A stretch of DNA of 64,000 nucleotides from Candidatus Bathyarchaeota archaeon BA1 (lineage in GTDB: Archaea > Thermoproteota > Bathyarchaeia > Bathyarchaeales > Bathyarchaeaceae), in contig LIHJ01000089.1 in the NCBI GenBank assembly GCA_001399805.1, positions 63,641 to 127,640 of the forward strand, in the 5' to 3' direction. The position numbers and the translations under genes are program-made. Positions 8,945-17,879 of the stretch are shown in pieces; within the stretch, counting starts at the first letter, position 1, and every line of letters begins with the position of its first letter. The notes beneath the pieces are model-generated. The model searched no databases, was not told the DNA's origin, and saw only the letters and a list, made by a program, of their open reading frames with translations.

Positions 8945-9541
8945 CTAGGGTGCCCTTGTGAATAATCGGTATTTGCTTTCGCCAGCCAGCTCCTCTAAAA
9001 TCCTTTTGGTGATAAGCTTAGCGGGGTTGGGTATGTTGGCGCGTTGCTGTAGGTCTTCAAAGGTTTTGAAGGAGTTTCTTTCTCGCTTATTCAGGATTTG
9101 CCACATGTATTTTTTGCCTATGCCCGGGATTAGCTCCAAGGCGTGCATCCTGGGCGTGATGGCTTGGGCAGTGTTAAAGAAGCTGACAAACCAGTTTTCA
9201 CGATTGAGCACAATCTTCTCTATCACAGGAGTTAGCTCCATTTTTGCGTTGGTGGTTAACTCGTCATAGCCAATTCGACCAATTATATAAGTGATTTTGT
9301 CGCGAGGGTCCTTTCCTACATACACCCTGTCATAGGATTTGAGAGAGGCGCCTTCTTTTACGACAGCTTCAAGCAAGGTGAAGTAGTCCTCCCCGATAAC
9401 CTGAACTAGAGCTCCTGCTCGATACCCTGGTCTGGCTCCTGGTCTCCCGTGAGGAAGATAGTCCAGCACGTAGGCGTATTCCTCGTAGAGAGATTTCTTT
9501 TCCGTACGCTCCCTCTCATTCTCTCGTGAAAATTCTCGCAT
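8945..9541 (-). CDS. DUF655 helix-hairpin-helix RNA-binding protein
   Basis: A 198-residue member of the archaeal DUF655 family. The N-terminal domain contains YVLDYLPHGRPG and GRIGYDELT, and the C-terminal half has an HhH-like ALELIPGIGKKYMWQIL. Proteins of this family sit between rpo4 and ksgA in many archaea, as here, and are suspected RNA-binding factors in ribosome or RNA processing. The function is unproven. The highly charged N-terminus suggests the real start could be a few residues in. Confidence 0.85.
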   Translation of the reverse strand: MREFSRENERERTEKKSLYEEYAYVLDYLPHGRPGARPGYRAGALVQVIGEDYFTLLEAVVKEGASLKSYDRVYVGKDPRDKITYIIGRIGYDELTTNAKMELTPVIEKIVLNRENWFVSFFNTAQAITPRMHALELIPGIGKKYMWQILNKRERNSFKTFEDLQQRANIPNPAKLITKRILEELAGESKYRLFTRAP

Positions 9542-9557
9542 GTTTCAATCCTCTCAG

Positions 9558-9821
9558 CTAAGAAGACACTTCATTTGGAAAAGCGTTTTGAGGTCCGAGA
9601 TGCCGCATCTTGACTACGCCACTTTTTATATTTGCCTCAAGTCTATTTAGTTTTTCTCTTCCTTTTTCCACGGTTTTAAGTATCACGAATGATCTTTCTA
9701 CCTCGGCAATTTTATGTAGGTTCAAGGAGACTTGTATCCAATAGGCTGTTAGTTTAGCCATTATGAAGCCGGCCTTAATATGTCGTTTTGTGGGAAACTC
9801 AAGGAAGTAAAGCGTCTGCAC
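9558..9821 (-). CDS. Possible small protein between rpo4 and DUF655
   Basis: An 87-residue open frame on the operon strand, 16 bases upstream of DUF655. It has amphipathic, Leu/Ile-rich helical character (LTAYWIQVSLNLHKIAEVER) with a lysine-rich C-terminus. No family is recognised, and the local sequence is AT-rich compared with the flanking genes. An internal Met at 9761 would give a 67-residue form. It may be a genuine lineage-specific insertion in the operon or a chance frame. Confidence 0.3.
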   Translation of the reverse strand: MQTLYFLEFPTKRHIKAGFIMAKLTAYWIQVSLNLHKIAEVERSFVILKTVEKGREKLNRLEANIKSGVVKMRHLGPQNAFPNEVSS

Positions 9822-10037
9822 GATGGAGGAATATTAAACTTAATTGGAGGAAAGGTGAGAGAGAGCTTATTACGATAAATTCTAAAAATATGGCTGGTAT
9901 TTACTTCTTTTTCAAACAATTAGCATTTTTTATTTTGAGTTATAATAAATTCCCATGGTTAAGAAAGTATGCGTGCTCCTCGTGTCTTTTCTCTATTCTC
10001 CTTTCCTATGTTGATAGCAATAGTCGCAGAAAGGTCG

Positions 10038-10382
10038 TTATTCCCCTTTTCTGTGCTCATTTAAGAGAGATAAGATCCCCTCTAACTTAGAGGTTTCAAC
10101 AATTTTACGCCCACCAGCCAAAAAAACCCGGATTTCCTCCAGGCTTTCAGGCATACAGTTGACGATTTGAACCGCTTCTTCCTCTTCCAATTCAAACTGC
10201 TCTACGAGCTTTTTTACAAGTTTTTCTGCTGTATCCGCATCGACCCTGGAAAATTTGGCTGCATAGTCCAATGATCTTCGCTGAAATTGATCAAGAGCCT
10301 CTTCCCCTATGGATTCCAGCATCCTTTTTACCTGTGGAACTGTGACTATGCGCTCCTTCAATGCTCTTCTCGGCATTTTCAT
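10038..10382 (-). CDS. rpo4: DNA-directed RNA polymerase subunit Rpo4 (RpoF/Rpb4)
   Basis: Stalk subunit of archaeal RNA polymerase that pairs with Rpo7. The 114-residue protein has the Rpb4 HRDC-like helical pattern, ending in LEEEEAVQIVNCMPESLEEIR, a hallmark of the family. It overlaps the L21e stop by 4 bases (ATGA-type coupling). The rpl21e-rpo4 neighbourhood is conserved in archaea and supports the call. Confidence 0.88.
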   Translation of the reverse strand: MKMPRRALKERIVTVPQVKRMLESIGEEALDQFQRRSLDYAAKFSRVDADTAEKLVKKLVEQFELEEEEAVQIVNCMPESLEEIRVFLAGGRKIVETSKLEGILSLLNEHRKGE

Positions 10383-10675
10383 CCCCCCGCATACGGTTTC
10401 AGATGTTCAGGGCTCACCACTAGCTCTTTCACCGCGTCCCCCTGCGTCACATTCACAACGTAAGCTTTACCCCTCCTACTCACTATGACGCCGACCCTTC
10501 CATGATATCTTCGATGGGGCATGCCCCTGTGAACACTCGGATCGATCTTAACCACCACTTTTTCTCCTTGCTTGTACTCGTGGAGGATCTTGCTGAGGCC
10601 GGTCTTCCCCCGCTCTCTGGGCTTTCTTCTTAAAAGGGAGCGGGTCTTTGCACGATAGCCCTTTGATTTATTCAT
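10379..10675 (-). CDS. rpl21e: 50S ribosomal protein L21e
   Basis: A 98-residue ribosomal protein of the large subunit, archaeal/eukaryotic type. The start KSKGYRAKTRSLLRRKPRE is basic, followed by GEKVVVKIDPSVHRGMPH and RYHGRVGVIV, the family signature. It lies 2 bases after pus10 and overlaps rpo4, so translation is coupled. Confidence 0.95.
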   Translation of the reverse strand: MNKSKGYRAKTRSLLRRKPRERGKTGLSKILHEYKQGEKVVVKIDPSVHRGMPHRRYHGRVGVIVSRRGKAYVVNVTQGDAVKELVVSPEHLKPYAGG

Positions 10676-10677
10676 TG

Positions 10678-12069
10678 TTAAGAGCCCCTTAAACTCACGT
10701 TTAGAACATCCAACTCTAGGGGTACAGGCCTTGCACCCACAATTTTAGCCACATTAGGATCTGTACGACCTTCATCTCCAGTGATTAGCTCTTTTATATA
10801 AAGCCCCCCTTGACAGCGTATCCTCATTTCCACACTGTTGGATGACAACCTCTTTATTTTCGCCATATATATGCGCTTTTCTCGGACTCGATCGGCCCTT
10901 CGATGCAACACACGCTGAGGAGTTTGCTGATGAACTATGGCGTTAGTGAGCGCCTTCCCTAAAGCCTCTAACTCCCCCTCAGAAACACCCCTATCAAACT
11001 CAACAACCGCCCTATACAGTTTCTCTGCCGCCTCCGTTCTCTTCAATCGTTTCACCATATCCTTCTGGACAAAATGCAGGTTCAGAACCCTCACCTTGCC
11101 CAGCGCTCTCTCATTGACGGTTTTGGTGAGTTCTCGCAAATCGATAAACCGCTTTCTCGGCTTTTTCACCTCTATGACAAAGGGCCTTCCACGGCCGAGC
11201 ATGCGTGCATCAATATCCTCGCGCCCCGCTGCATGAAATGAAGTGTCCTCCCCACCCGTCTTTTCTAATACTGGCCCAGCTATGATTTCTTCTACGGATT
11301 CTGGGTACATCTTTCCGGTCCAGTTGCATCGCGGGCACCCCACTCCACCACATTTTACGCACACCCATTTGGATTGCGGGATCCCACGGACAAGTTTTCG
11401 GTATCTCCCGGCTATGTACAAGGGGTTCACTTGAAGGGTGATTTGTTTGGTGAAGGGGGCTAGGAGGACAACGGTGTCCGGTTTTTTGTAATCAGCCACC
11501 TTCTGTGTGACCCCAGAGATTCTCTTACCAATGTCGCGGCTGAGGTCGTTGCGCATGCTCTCGCCATGCTTCACCTCGAACTCTGCCTTGAACTCGTCCT
11601 CTCGTTCCTCCACCTCGGTTGGAAGTTCCACGCCAACTAGGAACGTGTCATACTCGTAGTCCTTCAATTTTTCCACGGAACTGTTCACCTGCTCGTGTAA
11701 GAGGTTAAATCGCCCCTCGCAAAGATAGCACTCCCGCTTTCCCCCAACCCTCTTTTTCATCTTCCTCAATATCTCAGCGGCCATATCAAAGGACCCGTTC
11801 GTTGCCATGGTCTTGAGGAGCAAGACCCCTTTCCGCTGTCCCGAAAGGGCGAGCTGATGACCCCTCATGGTCAAGAGGAGCTTAAGGGCTTCACCCCTTC
11901 TTTGGTTGTCCAACCCGTGCCCCAAAAGGGCGAACTGCCTCCCCAAACAATGGTTGCAGAGGGGATACTTCTCCAGCATTTTTTGCGCCTTTTCAAGCAT
12001 CTCCATGAGGCCCTTCCTCTTCCACTCACCGCATGTTTTACAATTTGCCTCTGGTTTTGCTTCACCCAA
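10678..12069 (-). CDS. pus10: tRNA pseudouridine(54/55) synthase Pus10
   Basis: Makes pseudouridine at position 55 (and often 54) of tRNA. The 463-residue protein has an N-terminal zinc site (CKTC near residue 9, CNHCLGR near 38), a CYLC segment about residue 115, a THUMP-like middle and a C-terminal pseudouridine synthase domain. The catalytic Asp lies in AGREDIDARMLG, followed by GRPFVIEV. A second knuckle CVKCGGVGCPRC sits before it. It overlaps srp54 by 8 bases and precedes rpl21e. Confidence 0.93.
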   Translation of the reverse strand: MGEAKPEANCKTCGEWKRKGLMEMLEKAQKMLEKYPLCNHCLGRQFALLGHGLDNQRRGEALKLLLTMRGHQLALSGQRKGVLLLKTMATNGSFDMAAEILRKMKKRVGGKRECYLCEGRFNLLHEQVNSSVEKLKDYEYDTFLVGVELPTEVEEREDEFKAEFEVKHGESMRNDLSRDIGKRISGVTQKVADYKKPDTVVLLAPFTKQITLQVNPLYIAGRYRKLVRGIPQSKWVCVKCGGVGCPRCNWTGKMYPESVEEIIAGPVLEKTGGEDTSFHAAGREDIDARMLGRGRPFVIEVKKPRKRFIDLRELTKTVNERALGKVRVLNLHFVQKDMVKRLKRTEAAEKLYRAVVEFDRGVSEGELEALGKALTNAIVHQQTPQRVLHRRADRVREKRIYMAKIKRLSSNSVEMRIRCQGGLYIKELITGDEGRTDPNVAKIVGARPVPLELDVLNVSLRGS

Positions 12070-13390
12070 CCATTGGAAACCTTTTCCCCAAAAAAAGGAT
12101 CCCCTTCCTCCTTATGGTCTTAAACATCTTCCTCATCATGGAATATTGCTCAAGAAGCTCCTTCACTTCCTTTTCTGTGGTGCCCGAGCCACGGGCCACA
12201 CGCCGTATCCTGGACGCGCTGAATATCTTTGGGTCGTCCCTCTCCCCCGGGGTCATGGACTGGATGATCACCCGCCATTTTTGAAGGCGATCCTCAGCTA
12301 GGTCCATCATCTCCTCCGGGATTTTGTATGTAATCCCAGGAAACATTTTTAGCAGGCGCTTAAATGGGCCCAGGCCCTTCATGGCCTCAAACTGCTCATA
12401 CATGTCTGTAAGGGTGAACCTCCCACTCAGGAATGCCCTTGCCCTTTTCTCGGGCACCTTCACCTCTGCCTCACGGACTTTTTCAATGAGGCTCTCGAGA
12501 TCGCCCATGCCCAGCAGTCTGCCTACAAATCGGGACGGAACAAATGGTTCGACATCATCAAGCTTCTCGCCAGTGCCGATGAATTTTATGGGTGCCCCGA
12601 TGGCTGCCACAGCGGACAGGGCTCCCCCACCTCTGGCGGAGCCGTCAAGTTTCGCGACAAAGATGGATCCTATGGGTGTGGCTTCGTGAAAGGCCTTTGC
12701 TTGTGTGGCTGCCTGTTGACCAATGGTGGCATCGATAACTAAAATCACCTCGTCGGGGTTGATCGCCCTCTCCAGTGTCCTCATCTCCTCGATGAGGCCC
12801 TTCTCGTCCTTGTGTCTCCCTGCGGTGTCAATGACGATAACATCATGGTCCTTAAACCTCTTTAATCCATCTAGCGCAATTTCCACAGAGCTTTTTGCCT
12901 CCAAATCCCCGTGTATAGGAATGTTTACCCGTCTTGCCAATTGCTGCAGTTGGGCATAGGCTCCCGGCCTGAAGGTGTCTGCGCAAATCACCGCCGTTTT
13001 TAGACCCCTTTTCTGGAAGTATCTCGCCAACTTTGCTGTGGTTGTGGTTTTGCCTGAGCCCTGAATCCCCACCAGCATTAGCACCTTCCTTTTTCCAGGC
13101 TCCATCTTTAGTGAAGCAGGCTTTTCACCGAGGAAACGGGTTAGCTCCTCATAGACCACCTTGATCACGTGTTCCCGTCTGGACACGCCCGGCGGGACCT
13201 TCTCCTTTAGCGACTTGTCCTCTATCCGCTTCGATATCTCCAAGACCAACTTAACGTTGACATCTGCCTGCAACAGCGCCCGTTGAATATCATGAATCAG
13301 CTCCTTTACGGTCGCCTCATCCACAACCGGGGCTCGAAAAACCTTCCGCAAGGCCTCAAAAAGTGAAGAACCTAAACGCTCCAGAGCCAT
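12062..13390 (-). CDS. srp54: Signal recognition particle 54 kDa protein
   Basis: GTPase that, with 7S RNA and SRP19, targets secretory and membrane proteins to the Sec translocon. The 442 residues show an N domain, a G domain with P-loop GIQGSGKTTTTAKLA (about residue 108), DTAGRHKDE and AKLDGSARGGGALS, and a methionine-rich M domain ending in the SRP-RNA-binding helices (SRIRRVARGSGTTEKEV). First gene of the operon, with a recognisable promoter upstream. Confidence 0.95.
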   Translation of the reverse strand: MALERLGSSLFEALRKVFRAPVVDEATVKELIHDIQRALLQADVNVKLVLEISKRIEDKSLKEKVPPGVSRREHVIKVVYEELTRFLGEKPASLKMEPGKRKVLMLVGIQGSGKTTTTAKLARYFQKRGLKTAVICADTFRPGAYAQLQQLARRVNIPIHGDLEAKSSVEIALDGLKRFKDHDVIVIDTAGRHKDEKGLIEEMRTLERAINPDEVILVIDATIGQQAATQAKAFHEATPIGSIFVAKLDGSARGGGALSAVAAIGAPIKFIGTGEKLDDVEPFVPSRFVGRLLGMGDLESLIEKVREAEVKVPEKRARAFLSGRFTLTDMYEQFEAMKGLGPFKRLLKMFPGITYKIPEEMMDLAEDRLQKWRVIIQSMTPGERDDPKIFSASRIRRVARGSGTTEKEVKELLEQYSMMRKMFKTIRRKGILFLGKRFPMVG

Positions 13391-13416
13391 GATTTCTCTC
13401 CAATTAAAACGGAGCC

Positions 13417-13430
13417 CACATTTAAATACA
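13417..13430 (-). promoter_or_regulatory. TATA-like promoter of the srp54 operon
   Basis: On the minus strand the stretch TATTTAAAT lies about 30 bases upstream of the srp54 ATG, with GGAGAG just before the start as a ribosome-binding site. The spacing fits an archaeal TATA box serving a short leader. It would drive the whole srp54-pus10-rpl21e-rpo4-DUF655-ksgA-hemK2 unit. Confidence 0.5.
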
Positions 13431-13553
13431 TATCTTGAGTGTTTACAATTTTTAGTTTATCATATGCCGTCTGTTATCTTTACATCTCTAGTTGTTCATG
13501 TCGCATGTGGTACGGGTGCTGGTTTTGAAGTGGGGGTTTGAAAGCACTTACCG

Positions 13554-13781
13554 TTTCTCAGCAGATACTTTGAGGTTTTAAAGAGCCATTTGGGAGAGAA
13601 TTTAATCGCTGTAATGCCGTATGGGTCGGTGGCCCGTGGAGAGGCTAATATTCATAAAAGTCACATGGACCTCTATGTTGTTGCCAAGCGTTGGCCTCGC
13701 TTCTTTAATCATCACTTCGAGATTCTGGAAGGTGTCTTTAAGGGCTCGGCATGCCAATGGCAAGGATGGCTGATGAATTAA
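13554..13781 (+). pseudogene. Nucleotidyltransferase (MNT-like) fragment
   Basis: A frame from 13554 reads FLSRYFEVLKSHLGENLI, then PYGSVARGEA, the G-S-x-A-R-G motif of minimal nucleotidyltransferases. The expected second motif S-D-x-D reads SHMDLYVV, so one metal-binding Asp is replaced. No credible start precedes the readable homology, and the frame ends at 13781. I read this as a decayed antitoxin-type nucleotidyltransferase. Confidence 0.5.
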
Positions 13782-14624
13782 ATAAGGGGCTTACCACAAT
13801 CCACCGTTGGTTGCACGACCTGCTGGATAAAAAGATTGCCAAAAGGATAAGAAAACCTAGGACTCCCGTCGTCGACGGCGACCTCGCATTACAGAAGGAA
13901 ATGGAGGAATCTCGATTTGAAATGGTGGGCACAGATTATGTTTGGAAAGTGTGTACAAATACCCAGACCCCGCCCTCTGCTATTTTATCGAAGACTATTT
14001 AGGCGACGGAACAATGAGTTATGTGAAGGAAAACCACAAAACGTTTACTTAGATGGCACAGACTTCGACGCCTTAAAGCCACCCCGCGAAATAGCTGAAA
14101 AAGTAGCAGCCAAGTACGCTGGAAAAGTCGGAATAAAATTTACTAATCAAAGAGGTGAAAGGGTTCCAAGGGAAAAAGCCCACTTCTGGAGAATATACGT
14201 CACAAGAGGCGCCCTGGCCCGAACAATCGCCACCAGAAAGGAACGAATAAAACCAAGAACGTTAACCACGCTTCTGCGCCCCCCATTTATTGGAGATTTC
14301 CTCGCCGATTCTGGGATGCGGATGGGTCCATCGTCCTCAGCACGAGGACACGAATATGGCTATCGCAGCACGAACCTAATTTACGCGTGCTATGGAAGAT
14401 CCATCACGCTCTTGAACACAGTGGGATACCTAACTCTGAGCCCTGTTTGGTACAGAAGGGTGCTGTCAGGATGATAAGAGGAGAACCTGCGAACTTCAAA
14501 GGGGGACATGTACAGGATCTCAATATACAAAGAGGGCATGTCAAGATGGACTGAGTTAATCGGCGAGAAGATGATCCGACCTTTAAACGTCAGGAAAGTC
14601 AAGGAACTGCAAAAGCGCCTTTAG
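13742..14624 (+). pseudogene. Decayed LAGLIDADG homing-endonuclease-like gene
   Basis: Protein-like pieces run in sequence across several frames. An HTH-like start, MPMARMADELNKGLTTIHRW (13751), is followed by CYFIEDYLGDGTMSYVKE in another frame ending at a TAG near 14052. ALARTIATRKERIKPRT and FIGDFLADSGMRMG follow (from 13917), and finally RISIYKEGMSRWTELIGEK ending at 14624. DYLGDGT and DFLADSG resemble the two LAGLIDADG helices. At least two frameshifts and a stop separate the pieces, so it is not functional. The tail overlaps the stop of dys on the opposite strand. Confidence 0.6.
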
Positions 14625-15568
14625 GATAACCACGATATTGCAGCTGCGATTATGATAGGAAAGATTATTGTGGCATCACCAATTACGGTTACCGATTTTC
14701 CCTCAGGCTTCATCTTGCCCCAGCTGATTGCCTCCTCTAGGGGTGCGCCGCTTAAGCCTCCGGGCTCGGGGCGATCCATGGTGATTTGAATGGCGGAATC
14801 AACTCCTCCACGAAAGGTGTTGGCGAATAGCGTAAAGTGCTTTGGATGTCCCCCGCCTAGAATGATAACGCCAACCTTTTTTGCCTCAAACACCTTATCC
14901 ATGAGCTTATTCACGTCGAGAAGAGGGTCTATTCCGATCATTCTGTCTTGTCCAAACACCCACGTATGGAAGCCCGCTATAGAATCTATAAAGGCGGGGC
15001 ATATGATGGGAACGTTCTTTCTCGCCGCTATAGCCAGTATAGACTCGGAATCCTCGATGTGTCTTCCGATTTCATAAAGCAATTCTGCCGCGGATATGCG
15101 CTGTCTTTTTTCCTCCGGTATGCTTTCCAATGTTTTGAAGAGCCATTTTTCCAATCGCTTAAAAGCTCTTTGCTCGATATAGATGTCGCCAATTCTGCCG
15201 AGGTTCTTGGCCTTAAGCTCCTTGTCTTGGGACGAGAAAGAGCCTTTTATATGTTTGTAGCCCAGTGCCTCTACCATATCGTGTACCATGTTGGCTCCTG
15301 TGGTGACAACCACGTTCACATACTCTTGATTAATTAGATCGCCTATGATTTTTCTTAGCCCGCCAGGAATCAATGGACCAGCAATGGTTAAGAAAACTGT
15401 GTATTCCGGGTCGCCAAACATCTCAGCCGCCAGCTCGGCTGCCTTTCCAATTTTGCCAGCTCCAAGCACGCCGCATGCCTTCATCTCATCGACGAGTTCA
15501 CCCACGCTCATCCCTCGCCGCAGTTGCATTTGTCCCACATACTTCAATGCGTCCGCCTCATGATACAT
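14621..15568 (-). CDS. dys: Deoxyhypusine synthase
   Basis: NAD-dependent enzyme that transfers the aminobutyl group of spermidine to one lysine of aIF5A, the first step of hypusine formation. The 315-residue length is typical. TTGANMVHD and HIKGSFSSQD line the NAD site, and the active-site lysine lies in AISWGKMKPEG near the C-terminus. It lies 83 bases downstream of its substrate gene aIF5A on the same strand, so the enzyme and its target are probably co-expressed. Confidence 0.93.
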   Translation of the reverse strand: MYHEADALKYVGQMQLRRGMSVGELVDEMKACGVLGAGKIGKAAELAAEMFGDPEYTVFLTIAGPLIPGGLRKIIGDLINQEYVNVVVTTGANMVHDMVEALGYKHIKGSFSSQDKELKAKNLGRIGDIYIEQRAFKRLEKWLFKTLESIPEEKRQRISAAELLYEIGRHIEDSESILAIAARKNVPIICPAFIDSIAGFHTWVFGQDRMIGIDPLLDVNKLMDKVFEAKKVGVIILGGGHPKHFTLFANTFRGGVDSAIQITMDRPEPGGLSGAPLEEAISWGKMKPEGKSVTVIGDATIIFPIIIAAAISWLS

Positions 15569-15651
15569 ACTACGTTGGTAATTTAAGGTTAAGAAAATAC
15601 TTTTAGCTTTGAGTTGTCAGGTAGAGTTTAATTTCTAAGGTTTGTGGATGA

Positions 15652-16044
15652 TCAACCCTTTGCCCGCATGATCTTTGTCCTGTCTAAAATGCGCCAGTAT
15701 TCCACCTCAACGCCCGAGGCCAGTCTTGATTTTATCTCTTCCTCTGGCAGGGGGGCTTCAAACACCTCATAAGTTTCAAGGTCCATCACCTGAACGGATG
15801 TTGGCAGTAGTGCCAAGATCTGACCTGTCCTTTTCTCGATGATGGGGACCTCCACCTGCGAATCCACTGGCTTCACAAAACTCCTTTTCACTCCATCAAA
15901 CACACCAATGGCAACGACTCGAGCCTTTGCTGAGCCATGCTTCCCCGGCTTTGACTTGGCATAGTCCACAATTCGACAAGGCTCATCCTCAATCAACACA
16001 AAGCTGCCCACCTTCAGGGCTCCCAACTCCACGGGCTTGCTCAT
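15652..16044 (-). CDS. eif5A: Translation initiation factor aIF5A
   Basis: Archaeal IF-5A, which helps the ribosome through hard-to-translate motifs. The 130-residue protein has an N-terminal SH3-like domain whose tip loop [10 protein letters not shown] carries the lysine to be hypusinated, and a C-terminal OB domain. It is immediately upstream of deoxyhypusine synthase. Confidence 0.93.
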   Translation of the reverse strand: MSKPVELGALKVGSFVLIEDEPCRIVDYAKSKPGKHGSAKARVVAIGVFDGVKRSFVKPVDSQVEVPIIEKRTGQILALLPTSVQVMDLETYEVFEAPLPEEEIKSRLASGVEVEYWRILDRTKIMRAKG

Positions 16045-16115
16045 CCCACCGCCTCGCTATACAGCAATTCACCAACATGAATTTATACTTTAATTAAGTT
16101 ATCGCTACATGTTGT

Positions 16116-16973
16116 GTGGTGAACGTGTTGTTTAATACTGCGGGCTTGGTTGCGCGTGTTGATCGAGTGAAAGCTTTGAGGTATGGAAAAAATTTACTGG
16201 CCCACTTACAAGCCAAGGGGCTATCAGTTTTTCTTGAACCAACCCTCGCAAAATACGTTAATAGGCTGGATGTCGCTGTGCCACTGGAAAAAATGAAGGT
16301 GGACCTCCTCATCACCATAGGTGGTGATGGCACCATCCTAATGGCCTGCCTCCAAATTCCCAAGCCAGAGCCACCCATCCTCGCCATCAACATGGGTGTT
16401 CGTGGCTTTCTGACGGAGGTGGCGCCTAGAGACGGATTGGAGGCGGTGGACAAATGCCTCCGAGGCGAGTTTGTGCTGGAGCGTTGCATGAAAATTGCCT
16501 CTCTTATGGGCGGCGCTAGGCTGCCCGACGCGTTGAATGAGGTCTTCATTACAGCCGACGCTCCAGTGAAGCTTTTACACGCTCGGATATGGAGGGATAG
16601 CATGTCTGTGGCGGAGTGCCAAGCTGATGGTGTGATGGTGGCGTCTCAGGTTGGGTCCACGGGGTATTCCTTATCGGCGGGGGGTCCGGTGCTTGACCCT
16701 GACGTTAACGCTTTTGTTTTAACCCCTGTTGTTCCGCTCATCGGCTTTCGCCCCATGGTTTTCCCCACAACGTCCACCATAAGCATAGAGGTGTTTAGAC
16801 CCAAGAAGGCGGTGGTGGTGCTTGATGGTCATTATCGAAGGGAGATCGACCCAAAGACTAGACGTGTGACCATCACCAAGTCGGAATACGAGTCTTGCTT
16901 TATTCGTTTTAAAGGCGATTTTTATCGCCGCCTTAAGGGCAGGCTTCTTTTTTCCAAAGGGAGGAGAATCTGA
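16116..16973 (+). CDS. nadK: NAD kinase (ATP/polyphosphate-dependent)
   Basis: Phosphorylates NAD to NADP. The 285-residue protein has the GGDGTILMA motif (about residue 69), the NE motif in ALNEVFI, and the glycine-rich VASQVGSTGYSLSAGGP block. The start is a GTG (16116). The stop TGA at 16971 overlaps the putative start of nob1, indicating translational coupling. Confidence 0.92.
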   Translation: MVNVLFNTAGLVARVDRVKALRYGKNLLAHLQAKGLSVFLEPTLAKYVNRLDVAVPLEKMKVDLLITIGGDGTILMACLQIPKPEPPILAINMGVRGFLTEVAPRDGLEAVDKCLRGEFVLERCMKIASLMGGARLPDALNEVFITADAPVKLLHARIWRDSMSVAECQADGVMVASQVGSTGYSLSAGGPVLDPDVNAFVLTPVVPLIGFRPMVFPTTSTISIEVFRPKKAVVVLDGHYRREIDPKTRRVTITKSEYESCFIRFKGDFYRRLKGRLLFSKGRRI

Positions 16974-17503
16974 CGACTAAAAAGAGAATACTCATCCTTG
17001 ACACATCTGCGTTTATTGGAGGTTTCGACCCCTTATTAGTGAGCGAGGAATTATACTCGGTCCCCAGGGTGAGGGAGGAGCTTGCCCCTGGTTCACTGGC
17101 CTGGGTGCGCTTTAACACCGCCATCGAGAGCGGAAAGCTAAAGATGGTAACGCCAAGTGACCAGTTCCTTAACATAGTGAAGGAGAGCTCTGAGGCGGTG
17201 GGGGATGTTCTCTTTCTCTCTGAGATTGACATGCAGATCTTGGCCTTGGCCTTCCAGCTCAAAAGCATTGGACATGATCCCCTAATTGTAACGGATGATT
17301 ACTCCATTCAGAACGTGGCGAACCAGGTAGGGGTAGGTTTTGCCCCCCTCATCACCTTTGGCATACGCTATCGACTAGACTGGATTCTGTACTGCCCCGC
17401 CTGCCACAAGAAATACCCACCTAACTACAAACCCAAGTCCTGTGAGGTCTGCGGAAGCGAGCTGAAAAGGAGGCCACTGAGGAAAAGGCCTGTGAAAAGG
17501 TAA
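16970..17503 (+). CDS. nob1: Endoribonuclease Nob1 (PIN domain plus zinc ribbon), likely CTG start
   Basis: PIN-domain nuclease that trims the 3' end of 16S rRNA. From 16970 the frame reads KKRILILDTSAFIGGFDP, where the first PIN Asp sits in LDTS, then VRVREELAPG-like PIN helices (VPRVREEL), LSEIDMQILALA and VTDDYSIQN, and ends with a rubredoxin-like ribbon CPACHK...CEVCG. No ATG, GTG or TTG lies upstream of the essential LDTS in this frame. The best start is a CTG at 16970, four to five bases after a strong GGGAGGAG. A first standard start (GTG 17039) would delete the catalytic Asp. Confidence 0.85.
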   Translation: MTTKKRILILDTSAFIGGFDPLLVSEELYSVPRVREELAPGSLAWVRFNTAIESGKLKMVTPSDQFLNIVKESSEAVGDVLFLSEIDMQILALAFQLKSIGHDPLIVTDDYSIQNVANQVGVGFAPLITFGIRYRLDWILYCPACHKKYPPNYKPKSCEVCGSELKRRPLRKRPVKR

Positions 17504-17532
17504 AATTAGTCATAAACGAGATCAGATTTCAT

Positions 17533-17812
17533 TTACCTTTCTAAGGCTTTCTTTATGGCTTCAGTCAATTTTTCTTGTGTGAAAGCTCCTTCATGTAGAT
17601 GTCCATTGATGAAAACTGGTATAAAACTTCGGGAGAGAAGCCGTATAAGCCCCGTTTCTTAGCTTCTTCATGCTTCTCATACATATTGATCTCTTCATAG
17701 GGGATCTGATCCCCAAAGCTTAGCGCTGCCTCGCGAATCTTCTCAATTTCGCGAAATGAGAAGGGGCAGCTGGGTGAATAGAAGACTTAGACATGCACCT
17801 TTTTTCCATAAT
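17533..17812 (-). pseudogene. Thioredoxin/glutaredoxin-like gene, broken
   Basis: The minus strand reads KKVHV-stop-VFYSPSCPFSFREIEK, then QIPYEEINMYEKHEEAKKRG and LYGFSPEV. After a shift of frame it continues PVFINGHLHEGAFTQEKLTEA to a stop at 17533. The order (beta strand, Cys motif, cis-Pro-like PVFINGH) is that of thioredoxin-fold proteins. An in-frame TAA and one frameshift make it a pseudogene. Only one Cys remains (CPFS). Confidence 0.65.
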
Positions 17813-17879
17813 TACCACCCTGACCAAAAGTCTAATGCCCCTTAAAATATTTTAAATCAACAATAACTGAGGAAATTCC

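Noticed and set aside
9788..10090. 100-residue plus-strand frame between rpo4 and DUF655
   Set aside because: AT-rich, overlaps the rpo4 3' end antisense, and has no domain or ribosome-binding site.
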